Source: JAVXNW01 sp036645575
GTDB lineage: Bacteria > Bacillota > Clostridia > Christensenellales > Aristaeellaceae
NCBI GenBank assembly: GCA_036645575.1
Contig: JAVXNW010000141.1
Coordinates: 1 to 5,075, forward strand
DNA length: 5,075 nt
Reading direction: 5' to 3'
Below, in pieces: positions 1-4,922 of this stretch. The translations under genes and the position numbers were made by a program. The notes beneath the pieces are model-generated. The model saw only the letters and a program-made list of their open reading frames with translations. It did no database searches and had not been told where the DNA came from. Numbering within the stretch: the stretch's first letter is position 1; each line of letters starts with the position of its first letter.

Positions 1-34
1 CGACCGTATTCGGGCTATCTCGCGGTTTTTTTCG
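1..34 (+). terminator. Possible tail of an intrinsic terminator cut by the window edge
   Basis: A run of seven T residues (26-32) follows a short pairing ACCG (3-6) with CGGT (23-26). The stem may continue left of the window, so this could be the end of a terminator for a rightward gene outside the view. Only four pairs are visible, so the call is weak. Confidence 0.25.
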
Positions 35-41
35 CCTCCTT

Positions 42-231
42 GCACCTCGTCCCAACCTATAGGGCGCTATGCGAGAATGCCACAGCAAGGGCGTACAGCT
101 CGAGGGGGTGGTGTGGAGGGGGGCGAGAAGCCCCTCCTCCGCGTTCAATCACCGCGTGAGCGCAGCACGGCACCGCAGTGCCGGGCTGCCTTGACGACAT
201 CCTTGCTCACGCAAGGGTTGGGACGAGGTGC
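42..231. repeat. 16-base perfect inverted repeat enclosing repeat copy A
   Basis: The 16 bases at 42-57 (GCACCTCGTCCCAACC) are the exact reverse complement of 216-231. The arms are 158 bases apart and enclose repeat copy A (70-187) plus a small hairpin, CCTTGC (201-206) with GCAAGG (211-216). The right arm runs into the first bases of copy B. The arrangement could mark the ends of a small non-autonomous mobile unit or the closing stem of a long RNA. No flanking target-site duplication was found by eye, and no transposase is present. Confidence 0.6.
70..187. repeat. Structured intergenic repeat, copy A
   Basis: First of two copies that align without gaps at an offset of 159 bases (70-186 against 229-345), with about 18 differences by eye. 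It folds into a 10-bp hairpin with one bulged base (115-124 with 130-140, loop 125-129). Next comes CGCG-loop-CGCG around 140-156, then a second hairpin (165-172 with 179-186, one A/G mismatch at 167/184) with loop CCGCAG (173-178). Several differences from copy B compensate in the stems. It is probably a REP-like or MITE-like element or a structured RNA; a protein-coding role is unlikely. The strand of any function cannot be told from the sequence. Confidence 0.75.
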
Positions 232-371
232 GAGAATGCCACAGCGTGGGCGTACAGCTCGAGGGGATAGTGTGAAAGGGGGCGAGCAGCCCACCTTTCG
301 CGTTCAATAACCGCGTGAGCGTAGCACGACGCCGCAGCGTCGTGCGCAGCTCGGCACCGCAGTGCCGCGCT
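229..371. repeat. Structured intergenic repeat, copy B, with a duplicated terminal hairpin
   Basis: Second copy of the element. The bulged stem is kept with different bases (274-283 with 289-299). The CCGCAG-loop hairpin is a perfect 8-bp stem (324-331 with 338-345, loop 332-337). A further hairpin with the same loop sequence follows (348-356 with 363-371, one mismatch, loop 357-362) and is absent from copy A. Its last base is the first base of the exonuclease stop codon read on the minus strand, so the repeat abuts that gene exactly. There is no T-rich tail on the minus strand, so it is not a classical intrinsic terminator for the exonuclease. Confidence 0.75.
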
Positions 372-955
372 CACATAACGCCGCGCACCTTGCCCAATTT
401 GGTCGCCTCGACCAGGCACAGGTAGGTTGCGGCCGTGTCGTAGCGCGCGTCGTGCAACTGCCCGCCACCGCCAAACCAGGCCTCGGATTTCTCCGCGATC
501 AGTTCGTCGGAAATTTCAAAGTACGTCACCAGCTCCGAAAGCTTGGGCGGCTTCGGACGACCGGTATTCACCTTGCGCTTGAGCGCGGTGTCGCCGGTGA
601 AGTAGTTCATCGTGCAAAATGTGTTGAGGCGCTTGAGCTTGTACCCCGCTCGCTCAAACTCGACCCGGATGTAGCGGTCGTCCGCCGCGACGTTGTGCCC
701 CACCAGCGTGTCGCACGCCGAGAAATCGGCGAATATCTCCTCCGCTCGATCCTCAAACCGCTCGCCACCCGACAGCTGGTTCAAATCCTCAATGCTCATG
801 CCGTGCACCTCTTGCGCGCCCTCGCTCATCTCATCCACCGCGAAAAACATGTTTTTTCCCGTGACGTTTTCGCCGTCCGCCATGAGGTAGGACAGCTGGC
901 AAATCTGCCCCGGCGTCAGATCGGTCGCTTCGGTATCAAATATAATCAGTTTCAT
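371..955 (-). CDS. DEDDh-family 3'-5' exonuclease (DnaQ-like)
   Basis: A 194-residue single-domain protein of the DnaQ/RNase T fold, predicted to remove nucleotides from the 3' end of DNA or RNA using two metal ions in the cytoplasm. All three exonuclease motifs are visible: Exo I FDTEATD (Asp7, Glu9), Exo II LVGHNVAADD (residues 84-93, metal ligand Asp92 or Asp93), and Exo III HDARYD (His168, Asp173), the H-x4-D spacing of the DEDDh subtype. EVHGMSIEDL at 49-58 is also typical. No polymerase, helicase or BRCT domain is attached, so whether it proofreads, repairs or trims RNA is open. The start at 953-955 is preceded by AGAAGGGG about 12 bases upstream, a slightly long spacing. It is transcribed alone, away from rny, from an extended -10 promoter. 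Confidence 0.9.
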   Translation of the reverse strand: MKLIIFDTEATDLTPGQICQLSYLMADGENVTGKNMFFAVDEMSEGAQEVHGMSIEDLNQLSGGERFEDRAEEIFADFSACDTLVGHNVAADDRYIRVEFERAGYKLKRLNTFCTMNYFTGDTALKRKVNTGRPKPPKLSELVTYFEISDELIAEKSEAWFGGGGQLHDARYDTAATYLCLVEATKLGKVRGVM

Positions 956-992
956 GGATGTTTCGCGCCCCTTCTCTTCGCATTTTAGCTAC

Positions 993-1001
993 ATTATACC
1001 A
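993..1001 (-). promoter_or_regulatory. Extended -10 promoter for the exonuclease gene
   Basis: On the minus strand the sequence reads TGG followed by a perfect TATAAT (993-998), which is an extended -10 element. No good -35 hexamer lies 17 bases upstream, as expected for promoters that rely on the TGn extension. Transcription would start near 986, about 30 bases before the start codon. Confidence 0.65.
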
Positions 1002-1029
1002 TAAGTTGGCCTTATGCGCGAATCTTCTC

Positions 1030-1058
1030 TTGACAGAGCGGTGCCGTAAATGTAAAAT
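1030..1058 (+). promoter_or_regulatory. Sigma-70/SigA-type promoter for rny
   Basis: A perfect TTGACA (1030-1035) is followed after 17 bases by TAAAAT (1053-1058). The start of transcription would be near 1065, leaving a leader of about 120 bases. This position also rules out the open reading frame extending upstream to 958 as the real start of rny. It is divergent from the exonuclease promoter; the two -10 elements are 54 bases apart. Confidence 0.75.
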
Positions 1059-1060
1059 AA

Positions 1061-1115
1061 GTCTGATAGCCACGTCGCTTAGCGGTCTTGAGGATAAGAA
1101 GCGATCCTTTCAGAC
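1061..1115 (+). other. Possible folded leader of the rny mRNA
   Basis: GTCTGA (1061-1066) is complementary to TCAGAC (1110-1115). Between them lie AGGAT (1091-1095) with ATCCT (1104-1108) and a weak CGC-TTA-GCG hairpin (1076-1084), suggesting a three-way junction at the 5' end of the transcript. The predicted transcription start falls inside the first arm, so the closing stem may be only partly present in RNA. Confidence 0.3.
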
Positions 1116-1185
1116 GATGTGTTTGTATATACGGCCGGGCGACCGGTTTATTCGATTGATTATGAGGAAAGGGGGAACCTGTCCA

Positions 1186-2727
1186 TTGTCGCCATTTATT
1201 GTCATTTTAATTGCGCTGGTCGCGCTGGTTGTCGGCGCTAGCGCGGGCTTTCTATATCGCCAGAAGGTCATGGAACAGAAGATCGGACGGACTGAAAGTT
1301 TTGCCAAGGAGCTGCTGGACGAGGCTACGCGCAAGGCTGAAGAGCAAAAGAAGGAAAAACTGCTCGAGGTCAAGGAAGAGATCATTCGCCTGAAATCGGA
1401 ACTGGACAAGGAGATCAAGGACCGCAGAAGCGAAGTTACCCGCCTAGAGCGCCGCGTCGGGCAACGGGAAGAGACGCTTGACAAAAAGCTCGACAACCTC
1501 GAGACCCGCGAAGAGAACCTCAACCAGAAGTTCAAAGAGGCGGAGCGCCTCGAGGCCGAAGCCGCGCACCTCAAAGACGCGCAGCAGGAAGAGCTCGAAC
1601 GCATCAGCAACATGACCCTTGAAGAGGCGCGCCAGATTCTGGTCAACCGCATTCAGAAAGACGCCTACCACGATGCCGCCGCCATGGTGCGCGACATCGA
1701 ACAAAAGGCCAAGGAAGAGGCCGACAAGAAGGCTCGCAATTTGATCGCGCTCGCGATTCAGAAGTGCGCCGCCGACCACGTCGCCGAGACCACGGTCTCC
1801 GTCGTATCGCTGCCCAACGACGATATGAAGGGCCGCATCATCGGCCGCGAGGGCCGCAACATCCGCACCCTTGAGGTCGCGACCGGCGTCGATCTCATCA
1901 TCGACGATACGCCCGAGGCGGTCATCATCTCCGGCTTTGATCCGGTCAGGCGCGAAGTCGCGCGCATCGCCCTTGAAAAGCTCATCACCGACGGGCGCAT
2001 CCACCCCGCGCGCATCGAAGAGATGGTTGAAAAGGCCAAGAAGGAAGTCGAGAACCAGATCCGCGAGGCGGGCGAGCAGGCGATCTTCGAGACCAACCTG
2101 CACTCGATCCACCCCGAACTGGTTAAGCTCCTGGGCCGACTCAAGTACCGGACAAGCTACGGCCAGAACGTGCTCAAGCACTCCCTTGAGGTGAGCCACT
2201 TGGCCGGCGTCATGGCGGCGGAACTGGGCGCGGACGCGCAGCTCGCCAAGCGCGCAGGCCTGCTCCACGACATCGGCAAGGCCATCGACCACGAGGTCGA
2301 GGGCACCCATGTGACGATCGGCGCGGATTTGGCCAAGAAGTTCCACGAGTCGGACGCGGTGATCAACGCCATCATGGCCCACCACAACGACGTAGAGCCC
2401 GCGACGGTCGAGGCCGTCCTCGTACAGGCCGCCGACGCAATCTCGGCCGCACGCCCCGGCGCGCGCCGCGAGTCGCTCGAGAATTACATCAAGCGCCTCG
2501 AAAAGCTCGAGGAGATCGCCAACTCGTTTGACGGAGTGGAAAAGAGCTTCGCAATCCAGTCCGGCCGCGAGGTGCGCATCATCGTCAAGCCCGAGGATGT
2601 CAACGACGCGGGCACGCTGGTGCTCGCCAAGGAGATCGTCAAGCGCATCGAGCACGAGATGGAATACCCGGGTCAGATAAAGGTCAACGTGATCCGCGAA
2701 ACCCGCGCGATCGACTTCGCCAAGTAG
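1186..2727 (+). CDS. rny: Ribonuclease Y
   Basis: RNase Y is the membrane-anchored endoribonuclease that starts mRNA decay in many Firmicutes. From the TTG at 1186 the protein has 513 residues, close to the 520 of Bacillus subtilis. It has an N-terminal membrane segment (about 3-23), a long charged coiled coil (about 30-185), a KH RNA-binding domain (about 200-265, with the loop IIGREGRN at 218-225), and an HD phosphohydrolase domain (HSLEV from His332, His361-Asp362, His399-His400, Asp417). The C-terminal half closely matches B. subtilis RNase Y as I remember it. An in-frame ATG at 1162 would add eight residues but has no ribosome binding site. AGGAAAGGGGG (1165-1175) sits ten bases before the TTG, and the TTG start lines up residue for residue with the B. 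subtilis N-terminus. It is transcribed alone and ends at a strong terminator. Confidence 0.97.
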   Translation: MSPFIVILIALVALVVGASAGFLYRQKVMEQKIGRTESFAKELLDEATRKAEEQKKEKLLEVKEEIIRLKSELDKEIKDRRSEVTRLERRVGQREETLDKKLDNLETREENLNQKFKEAERLEAEAAHLKDAQQEELERISNMTLEEARQILVNRIQKDAYHDAAAMVRDIEQKAKEEADKKARNLIALAIQKCAADHVAETTVSVVSLPNDDMKGRIIGREGRNIRTLEVATGVDLIIDDTPEAVIISGFDPVRREVARIALEKLITDGRIHPARIEEMVEKAKKEVENQIREAGEQAIFETNLHSIHPELVKLLGRLKYRTSYGQNVLKHSLEVSHLAGVMAAELGADAQLAKRAGLLHDIGKAIDHEVEGTHVTIGADLAKKFHESDAVINAIMAHHNDVEPATVEAVLVQAADAISAARPGARRESLENYIKRLEKLEEIANSFDGVEKSFAIQSGREVRIIVKPEDVNDAGTLVLAKEIVKRIEHEMEYPGQIKVNVIRETRAIDFAK

Positions 2728-2730
2728 ACG

Positions 2731-2772
2731 AAAAGCCCCGCTTCCCTCGAATCGAGGGCGGCGGGGTTCTTT
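2731..2772. terminator. Intrinsic terminator after rny, probably bidirectional
   Basis: CCCCGC (2736-2741) pairs with GCGGGG (2761-2766), and an upper stem CCCTCG (2744-2749) pairs with 2753-2758 around loop AAT. TTCTTT follows on the plus strand and AAAA precedes the stem, giving TTTT on the minus strand. It begins a few bases after the rny stop and lies between convergent genes, so it can stop transcription from both sides. Confidence 0.85.
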
Positions 2773-2817
2773 GTCGCAAAGCGCGATTTAAGGCGAAATG
2801 GCGCGGGACATATGCGC

Positions 2818-2845
2818 AAAAAAGCCGCTCCGTCTCGGGCGCGGC
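2818..2845 (-). terminator. Intrinsic terminator for the DtxR-family gene
   Basis: Read on the minus strand, GCCGC and GCGGC (2841-2845 with 2824-2828) form a GC-rich stem with further inner pairing, followed directly by six T residues (2818-2823). It lies seven bases beyond the stop codon of the regulator gene. Confidence 0.8.
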
Positions 2846-2851
2846 GCAAGG

Positions 2852-3226
2852 CTATGCCGGGGGCAGGCGGCGCATGAAGTCCTTTAACTTGTCAAACGTC
2901 TCTTGGCTGATCACGTGCTCGATGCGGCAGGCGTCATCCGATGCGACCTGCTCGTCCACGCCCAGCGCGACAAGCGCCCGCGTCAGCGTCATGTGCCGGT
3001 CGTACACCTGCTCGGCCAGCGCGCGCCCCGCGTCGGTGAGCAGCAGGTGCCCGCCCTCGTCCACGCTCACAAGCAGCGCCGCGCGCAGCGCGCTCATCGC
3101 GACGCTCACGCTGGGCTTGGAGAACTCCAAGTAATTCGCCACGTCGATGGAGCGCACCACCGGCTGTTGGGTCGATAGGACATAGATGGCCTCCAGGTAA
3201 TTTTCGCGCGATTCCTGAACCTTCAT
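2852..3226 (-). CDS. DtxR/MntR-family metal-dependent transcriptional regulator
   Basis: A 124-residue regulator predicted to bind DNA as a dimer when loaded with Mn(II) or Fe(II) and to control metal uptake genes. The N-terminal winged helix-turn-helix covers about 5-65 (recognition region near FSKPSVSVAMSALR, 35-48). The helical dimerisation and metal-binding part covers 66-124. Candidate ligands are Glu8, His78, Cys100, Glu103 and His104; the C-x2-E-H group resembles DtxR/IdeR more than MntR. The position of DtxR Met10 or MntR Asp8 is Asn9, so the metal cannot be named. No SH3-like third domain is present, as in MntR. The start at 3226 is fixed by AGGAGG (near 3234-3239) about seven bases upstream. 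The frame stays open far upstream, but that part is a shadow of the J-domain gene. It lies 46 bases after that gene and is likely its operon partner. Confidence 0.92.
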   Translation of the reverse strand: MKVQESRENYLEAIYVLSTQQPVVRSIDVANYLEFSKPSVSVAMSALRAALLVSVDEGGHLLLTDAGRALAEQVYDRHMTLTRALVALGVDEQVASDDACRIEHVISQETFDKLKDFMRRLPPA

Positions 3227-3272
3227 CCGAATCCCTCCTGATAACCATTCCATGGGCGTAAATATAGATGCC

Positions 3273-3791
3273 TTAGGCGTTGCCCTGCCGGTTGCCGAAC
3301 AGGCGACGCAGGTGCGAGCGCGGCTTGCTGCGGTCGCGGATGACCTCCGCCGATAGGTAGGCGGTCTGGTATTGGCGGTTCGCCGGGCGCTGTCGCGTCG
3401 CAATGCCGAAATACAACACCGCCTTTTCCAGTTCCCCAAGCCGGAGCAGCACCGCGCCAAACAGGTAATTCCACTCGGCCGAACGCGTCGCAATGCGCAT
3501 CAGCGCCTGTCGCGCGGCCGACAGCTGCCCAAGGCCCAGCAGCTTGCGCACGTCCTCGAGCTGGTCGCTCTCGGGCGTGGCCTCATTGAGCGTATCGGTG
3601 TGCGCGGCAAGGCGCAGCGCCTCGTCAAAGGCCAGGTTGATTTCCACCATCTTCCGCTCGGCCCACATTCGTTCGGGGCCGTCCGGGAAGCGGTCGGGGT
3701 GCCAGCGACGCGCCAACTCGCGGTGTGCGCGCCGAATCTCGCTTACGGAAGCGTTTTTGTTGAGGCCCAGTAGCTCGTGGGCTGTTGGCAC
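3273..3791 (-). CDS. J-domain protein with C-terminal TPR-like repeat
   Basis: A 172-residue protein with an N-terminal J domain (about 3-62). Helix II is basic (RRAHRELARRW) and leads into the HPD motif (31-33), the contact that stimulates the ATPase of DnaK-type Hsp70 chaperones. An acidic linker (about 64-80) follows. Residues 85-150 look like TPR helices, with the Trp-Leu-Gly-Tyr-Ala-type spacing visible in the stretch 104-138. The basic tail is rich in Arg and Lys. The Gly/Phe region, zinc finger and substrate domains of true DnaJ are absent, so this is a specialised type III J protein rather than dnaJ itself. The start is GTG at 3791 because AAGGAGG lies eight bases upstream; an in-frame TTG at 3812 would put that site inside the gene. 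It is the first gene of a probable two-gene unit with the metal regulator. Confidence 0.88.
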   Translation of the reverse strand: MPTAHELLGLNKNASVSEIRRAHRELARRWHPDRFPDGPERMWAERKMVEINLAFDEALRLAAHTDTLNEATPESDQLEDVRKLLGLGQLSAARQALMRIATRSAEWNYLFGAVLLRLGELEKAVLYFGIATRQRPANRQYQTAYLSAEVIRDRSKPRSHLRRLFGNRQGNA

Positions 3792-3825
3792 GCACGGCAC
3801 CTCCTTGTGCAATTTTTACAAGAAT

Positions 3826-3854
3826 AGTATACACGTAAAACGGTTGCTTGTCTA
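3826..3854 (-). promoter_or_regulatory. Sigma-70/SigA-type promoter for the J-domain gene and regulator
   Basis: On the minus strand TAGACA (3849-3854) is followed after exactly 17 bases by TATACT (3826-3831). Transcription would start near 3819, giving a leader of about 28 bases before the GTG start. The 46-base gap before the regulator gene has a TATATT (3261-3266) but no matching -35, so the regulator probably depends mainly on this promoter. Confidence 0.75.
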
Positions 3855-3919
3855 CACTACTGCGTAAAATGTAGCCTGTCGGGCAACCCGCCGCCGAGAT
3901 GTTTCAAGAATGTGACAAA

Positions 3920-3950
3920 ACGGAGGGAATTGTAATCTGTATTCCCCCGT
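3920..3950. promoter_or_regulatory. Bulged palindrome upstream of a promoter, possible operator
   Basis: ACGG (3920-3923) and GGGAAT (3925-3930) pair with ATTCCC (3941-3946) and CCGT (3947-3950), leaving A3924 bulged and a 10-base loop. The element ends seven bases before the -35 hexamer at 3958, a usual place for an activator or repressor site. It lies outside both predicted transcripts of the divergent region, so it would act as DNA. No regulator could be assigned. Confidence 0.45.
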
Positions 3951-3957
3951 ATTGCTA

Positions 3958-3986
3958 TTTACAAATCGAGTTAATTTAGGTACAAT
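3958..3986 (+). promoter_or_regulatory. Sigma-70/SigA-type promoter for the membrane protein gene
   Basis: TTTACA (3958-3963) and TACAAT (3981-3986) are separated by 17 bases in an AT-rich stretch. Transcription would start near 3993, about 60 bases before the ATG at 4052. It is divergent from the J-domain gene promoter, with about 100 bases between the -35 elements. Confidence 0.75.
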
Positions 3987-4051
3987 ATATGCTGGATGTA
4001 ATGAATTTATACGCGCGCATAAACTGAACGGTGCGAGACGGAGTACAATTG

Positions 4052-4585
4052 ATGCATAGACAGAAGCTCGTAAGCAAACCTGCGACCCGCAAGCGGCGAC
4101 GCAAAATAAGCCGCAACACGTGGGCGGTTATTCGCTGGCTTGTTTTCTGCTTTCCGGCAGGCCTTTTGATGATGTGGAGCGACCGGTGCCGCTGGTCGCG
4201 CATGGCAAAATGCACCGTCTCTACGATGGTCGCGGCGTTCGTCGCGCTGGTGATCATCCCGCAGACGTTGCCGCCCGAGCGCCCCAAGGGGGGCGTGGAG
4301 ATCGTAAGTCAGATGCCCGTCGCCGAGGCGCTGGGCCCCAAGCCGTCCGTCGGCCCCGAGGGCGCCTACGAGGTCTACCTGCCCGACTACGTCAACCCCA
4401 CCACGATGATCATCGAGCCGACGCCCTCGCCCACGCCGGTCTACGTCTATTGCAACAATGGCGGCAAGAAGTACCACGTGAAAAAGTGCCGCTACGTCAA
4501 AAAAGGCACCGGCCGCGTGACGCTCAGCCAGGCCATCGCCGCCGGCTACACCCGCTGCCCCGAGTGCGACGCGCCCGTAGAATAA
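4052..4585 (+). CDS. Small membrane protein with C-terminal Cys/His metal-binding-type module
   Basis: I do not recognise a named gene. The 177-residue product has a very basic N-terminus (1-23), a short hydrophobic stretch with the pattern FPAGLLMMW (34-42), a basic loop (43-53), a clearer membrane segment (about 54-71), a Pro/Thr-rich spacer with TPSPTP (124-129), and a C-terminal module of about 45 residues. The module carries Cys134, His142, Cys146, Cys169 and Cys172 in the order YH-x3-C, then LSQAIAAGYTRCPEC. This resembles the short module often found at the ends of secreted or membrane-bound Firmicutes proteins and distantly the Ada zinc-binding site; zinc binding is inferred. If only the second hydrophobic segment crosses, the module is outside the cell; if both cross, it is inside. 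GGAG lies eight bases before the ATG, which is preferred over an in-frame GTG at 4031. It is transcribed alone. Confidence 0.8.
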   Translation: MHRQKLVSKPATRKRRRKISRNTWAVIRWLVFCFPAGLLMMWSDRCRWSRMAKCTVSTMVAAFVALVIIPQTLPPERPKGGVEIVSQMPVAEALGPKPSVGPEGAYEVYLPDYVNPTTMIIEPTPSPTPVYVYCNNGGKKYHVKKCRYVKKGTGRVTLSQAIAAGYTRCPECDAPVE

Positions 4586-4653
4586 CCCCGCAGCCGCAGC
4601 CGCAGTTGCCCCGCAGCCGCCCCGCAGCCGCAGTTACCCCGCAGCCGCAGTTG
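4586..4653. repeat. Tandem array of CCGCAG units in the 3' untranslated region
   Basis: Starting on the base after the stop codon, four imperfect units of the type CCCCGCAGCCGCAGTTG run without a break and contain eight CCGCAG hexamers (first at 4588, last at 4645). The second unit is shortened and the first has an extra CCGCAG. The pattern suggests slippage or unit duplication. The same hexamer is the loop of the hairpins in the 5' repeat, which may be coincidence in such GC-rich DNA. Confidence 0.8.
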
Positions 4654-4671
4654 TCCCCGATTTGTACCCTT

Positions 4672-4701
4672 GCCGTCTGCTCGCGCGGACGGCTGTTTTT
4701 T
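4672..4701 (+). terminator. Intrinsic terminator after the membrane protein gene
   Basis: A 9-bp stem (4672-4680 with 4685-4693, one G-T pair, loop TCGC) is followed by TG and six T residues (4696-4701). It separates the membrane protein gene from the downstream tRNA promoter. Confidence 0.88.
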
Positions 4702-4712
4702 CGCGCGGGGGA

Positions 4713-4741
4713 TTGACTTTTGCCCAAAATCGTGTCATAAT
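4713..4741 (+). promoter_or_regulatory. Promoter of the tRNA unit
   Basis: TTGACT (4713-4718) and CATAAT (4736-4741) are separated by 17 bases, just after the preceding terminator. Transcription would start near 4748 and run through the tRNA-like remnant and tRNA-Arg(ACG). The leader of about 85 bases contains a hairpin, GCGCTT (4796-4801) with AAGCGC (4815-4820). No protein gene is seen in it. Confidence 0.7.
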
Positions 4742-4832
4742 GACAAAGTGCGTTTTCTTCGCTCGCCCCCATCGCCGCCCGATAAAACCGCCGACGCGCT
4801 TGAATCGTTTGTCAAAGCGCCATTTTCCATCC

Positions 4833-4912
4833 ATCCCCGTAGCGCAGCCGGATAGCGCGTCCGCCTCCGAGGATACCTACAGCGTTCGCTTTGCCGGTTC
4901 GCCCCGGCGCCA
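4833..4912 (+). pseudogene. tRNA-Arg(CCG)-like remnant with disrupted 3' half
   Basis: The 5' half is a good tRNA: acceptor strand ATCCCCG (4833-4839), TA, a D arm with GCGC/GCGC around AGCCGGATA (4842-4858, the same loop as the intact tRNA downstream), then anticodon 5' strand TCCGC and loop CTCCGAG with anticodon CCG (4867-4869). From about 4871 the sequence no longer fits. The 3' anticodon strand should be GCGGA but reads GATAC, no CGGGGAT acceptor partner exists, and no normal T arm with TTCGAAT is found. A TTCG-loop hairpin (4893-4897 with 4904-4908) and a CCA (4910-4912) are present but cannot complete the cloverleaf. It is most likely a tRNA pseudogene made by recombination or decay; an assembly error is possible. 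Confidence 0.65.
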
Positions 4913-4922
4913 AGTTTCATAT

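Noticed and set aside
77..310. Open frame with a repeated RGRTARG-type peptide across the two repeat copies (and a similar one on the minus strand)
   Set aside because: The repetition comes from the 159-base offset being a multiple of three. The base changes preserve stems rather than codons, and there is no convincing ribosome binding site.
70..371. CRISPR array
   Set aside because: There are only two long, diverged copies, with no short identical repeats, no regular spacers and no cas genes.
1444..2655. 403-codon open frame antisense to rny
   Set aside because: It is a GC-bias shadow of the RNase Y gene. The product is low-complexity (Leu, Asp, Val, Gly) with no recognisable domain, and the plus strand is unambiguous.
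3227..3493. N-terminal extension of the DtxR-family gene
   Set aside because: The extra frame overlaps the J-domain gene in another frame, shows no family similarity, and lies upstream of a strong AGGAGG site for the 3226 start.
3974..3990. Possible DtxR box near TTTAGGT at the membrane-protein promoter
   Set aside because: Only one half-site is present. The expected inverted partner is missing, so a link to the neighbouring regulator is not supported.
4120..4716. Plus-strand open frame overlapping the membrane protein gene and running through the CCGCAG array
   Set aside because: It is an out-of-frame shadow rich in Arg, Pro and Gly. The promoter, ribosome binding site and stop/terminator order all fit the 4052-4585 frame.
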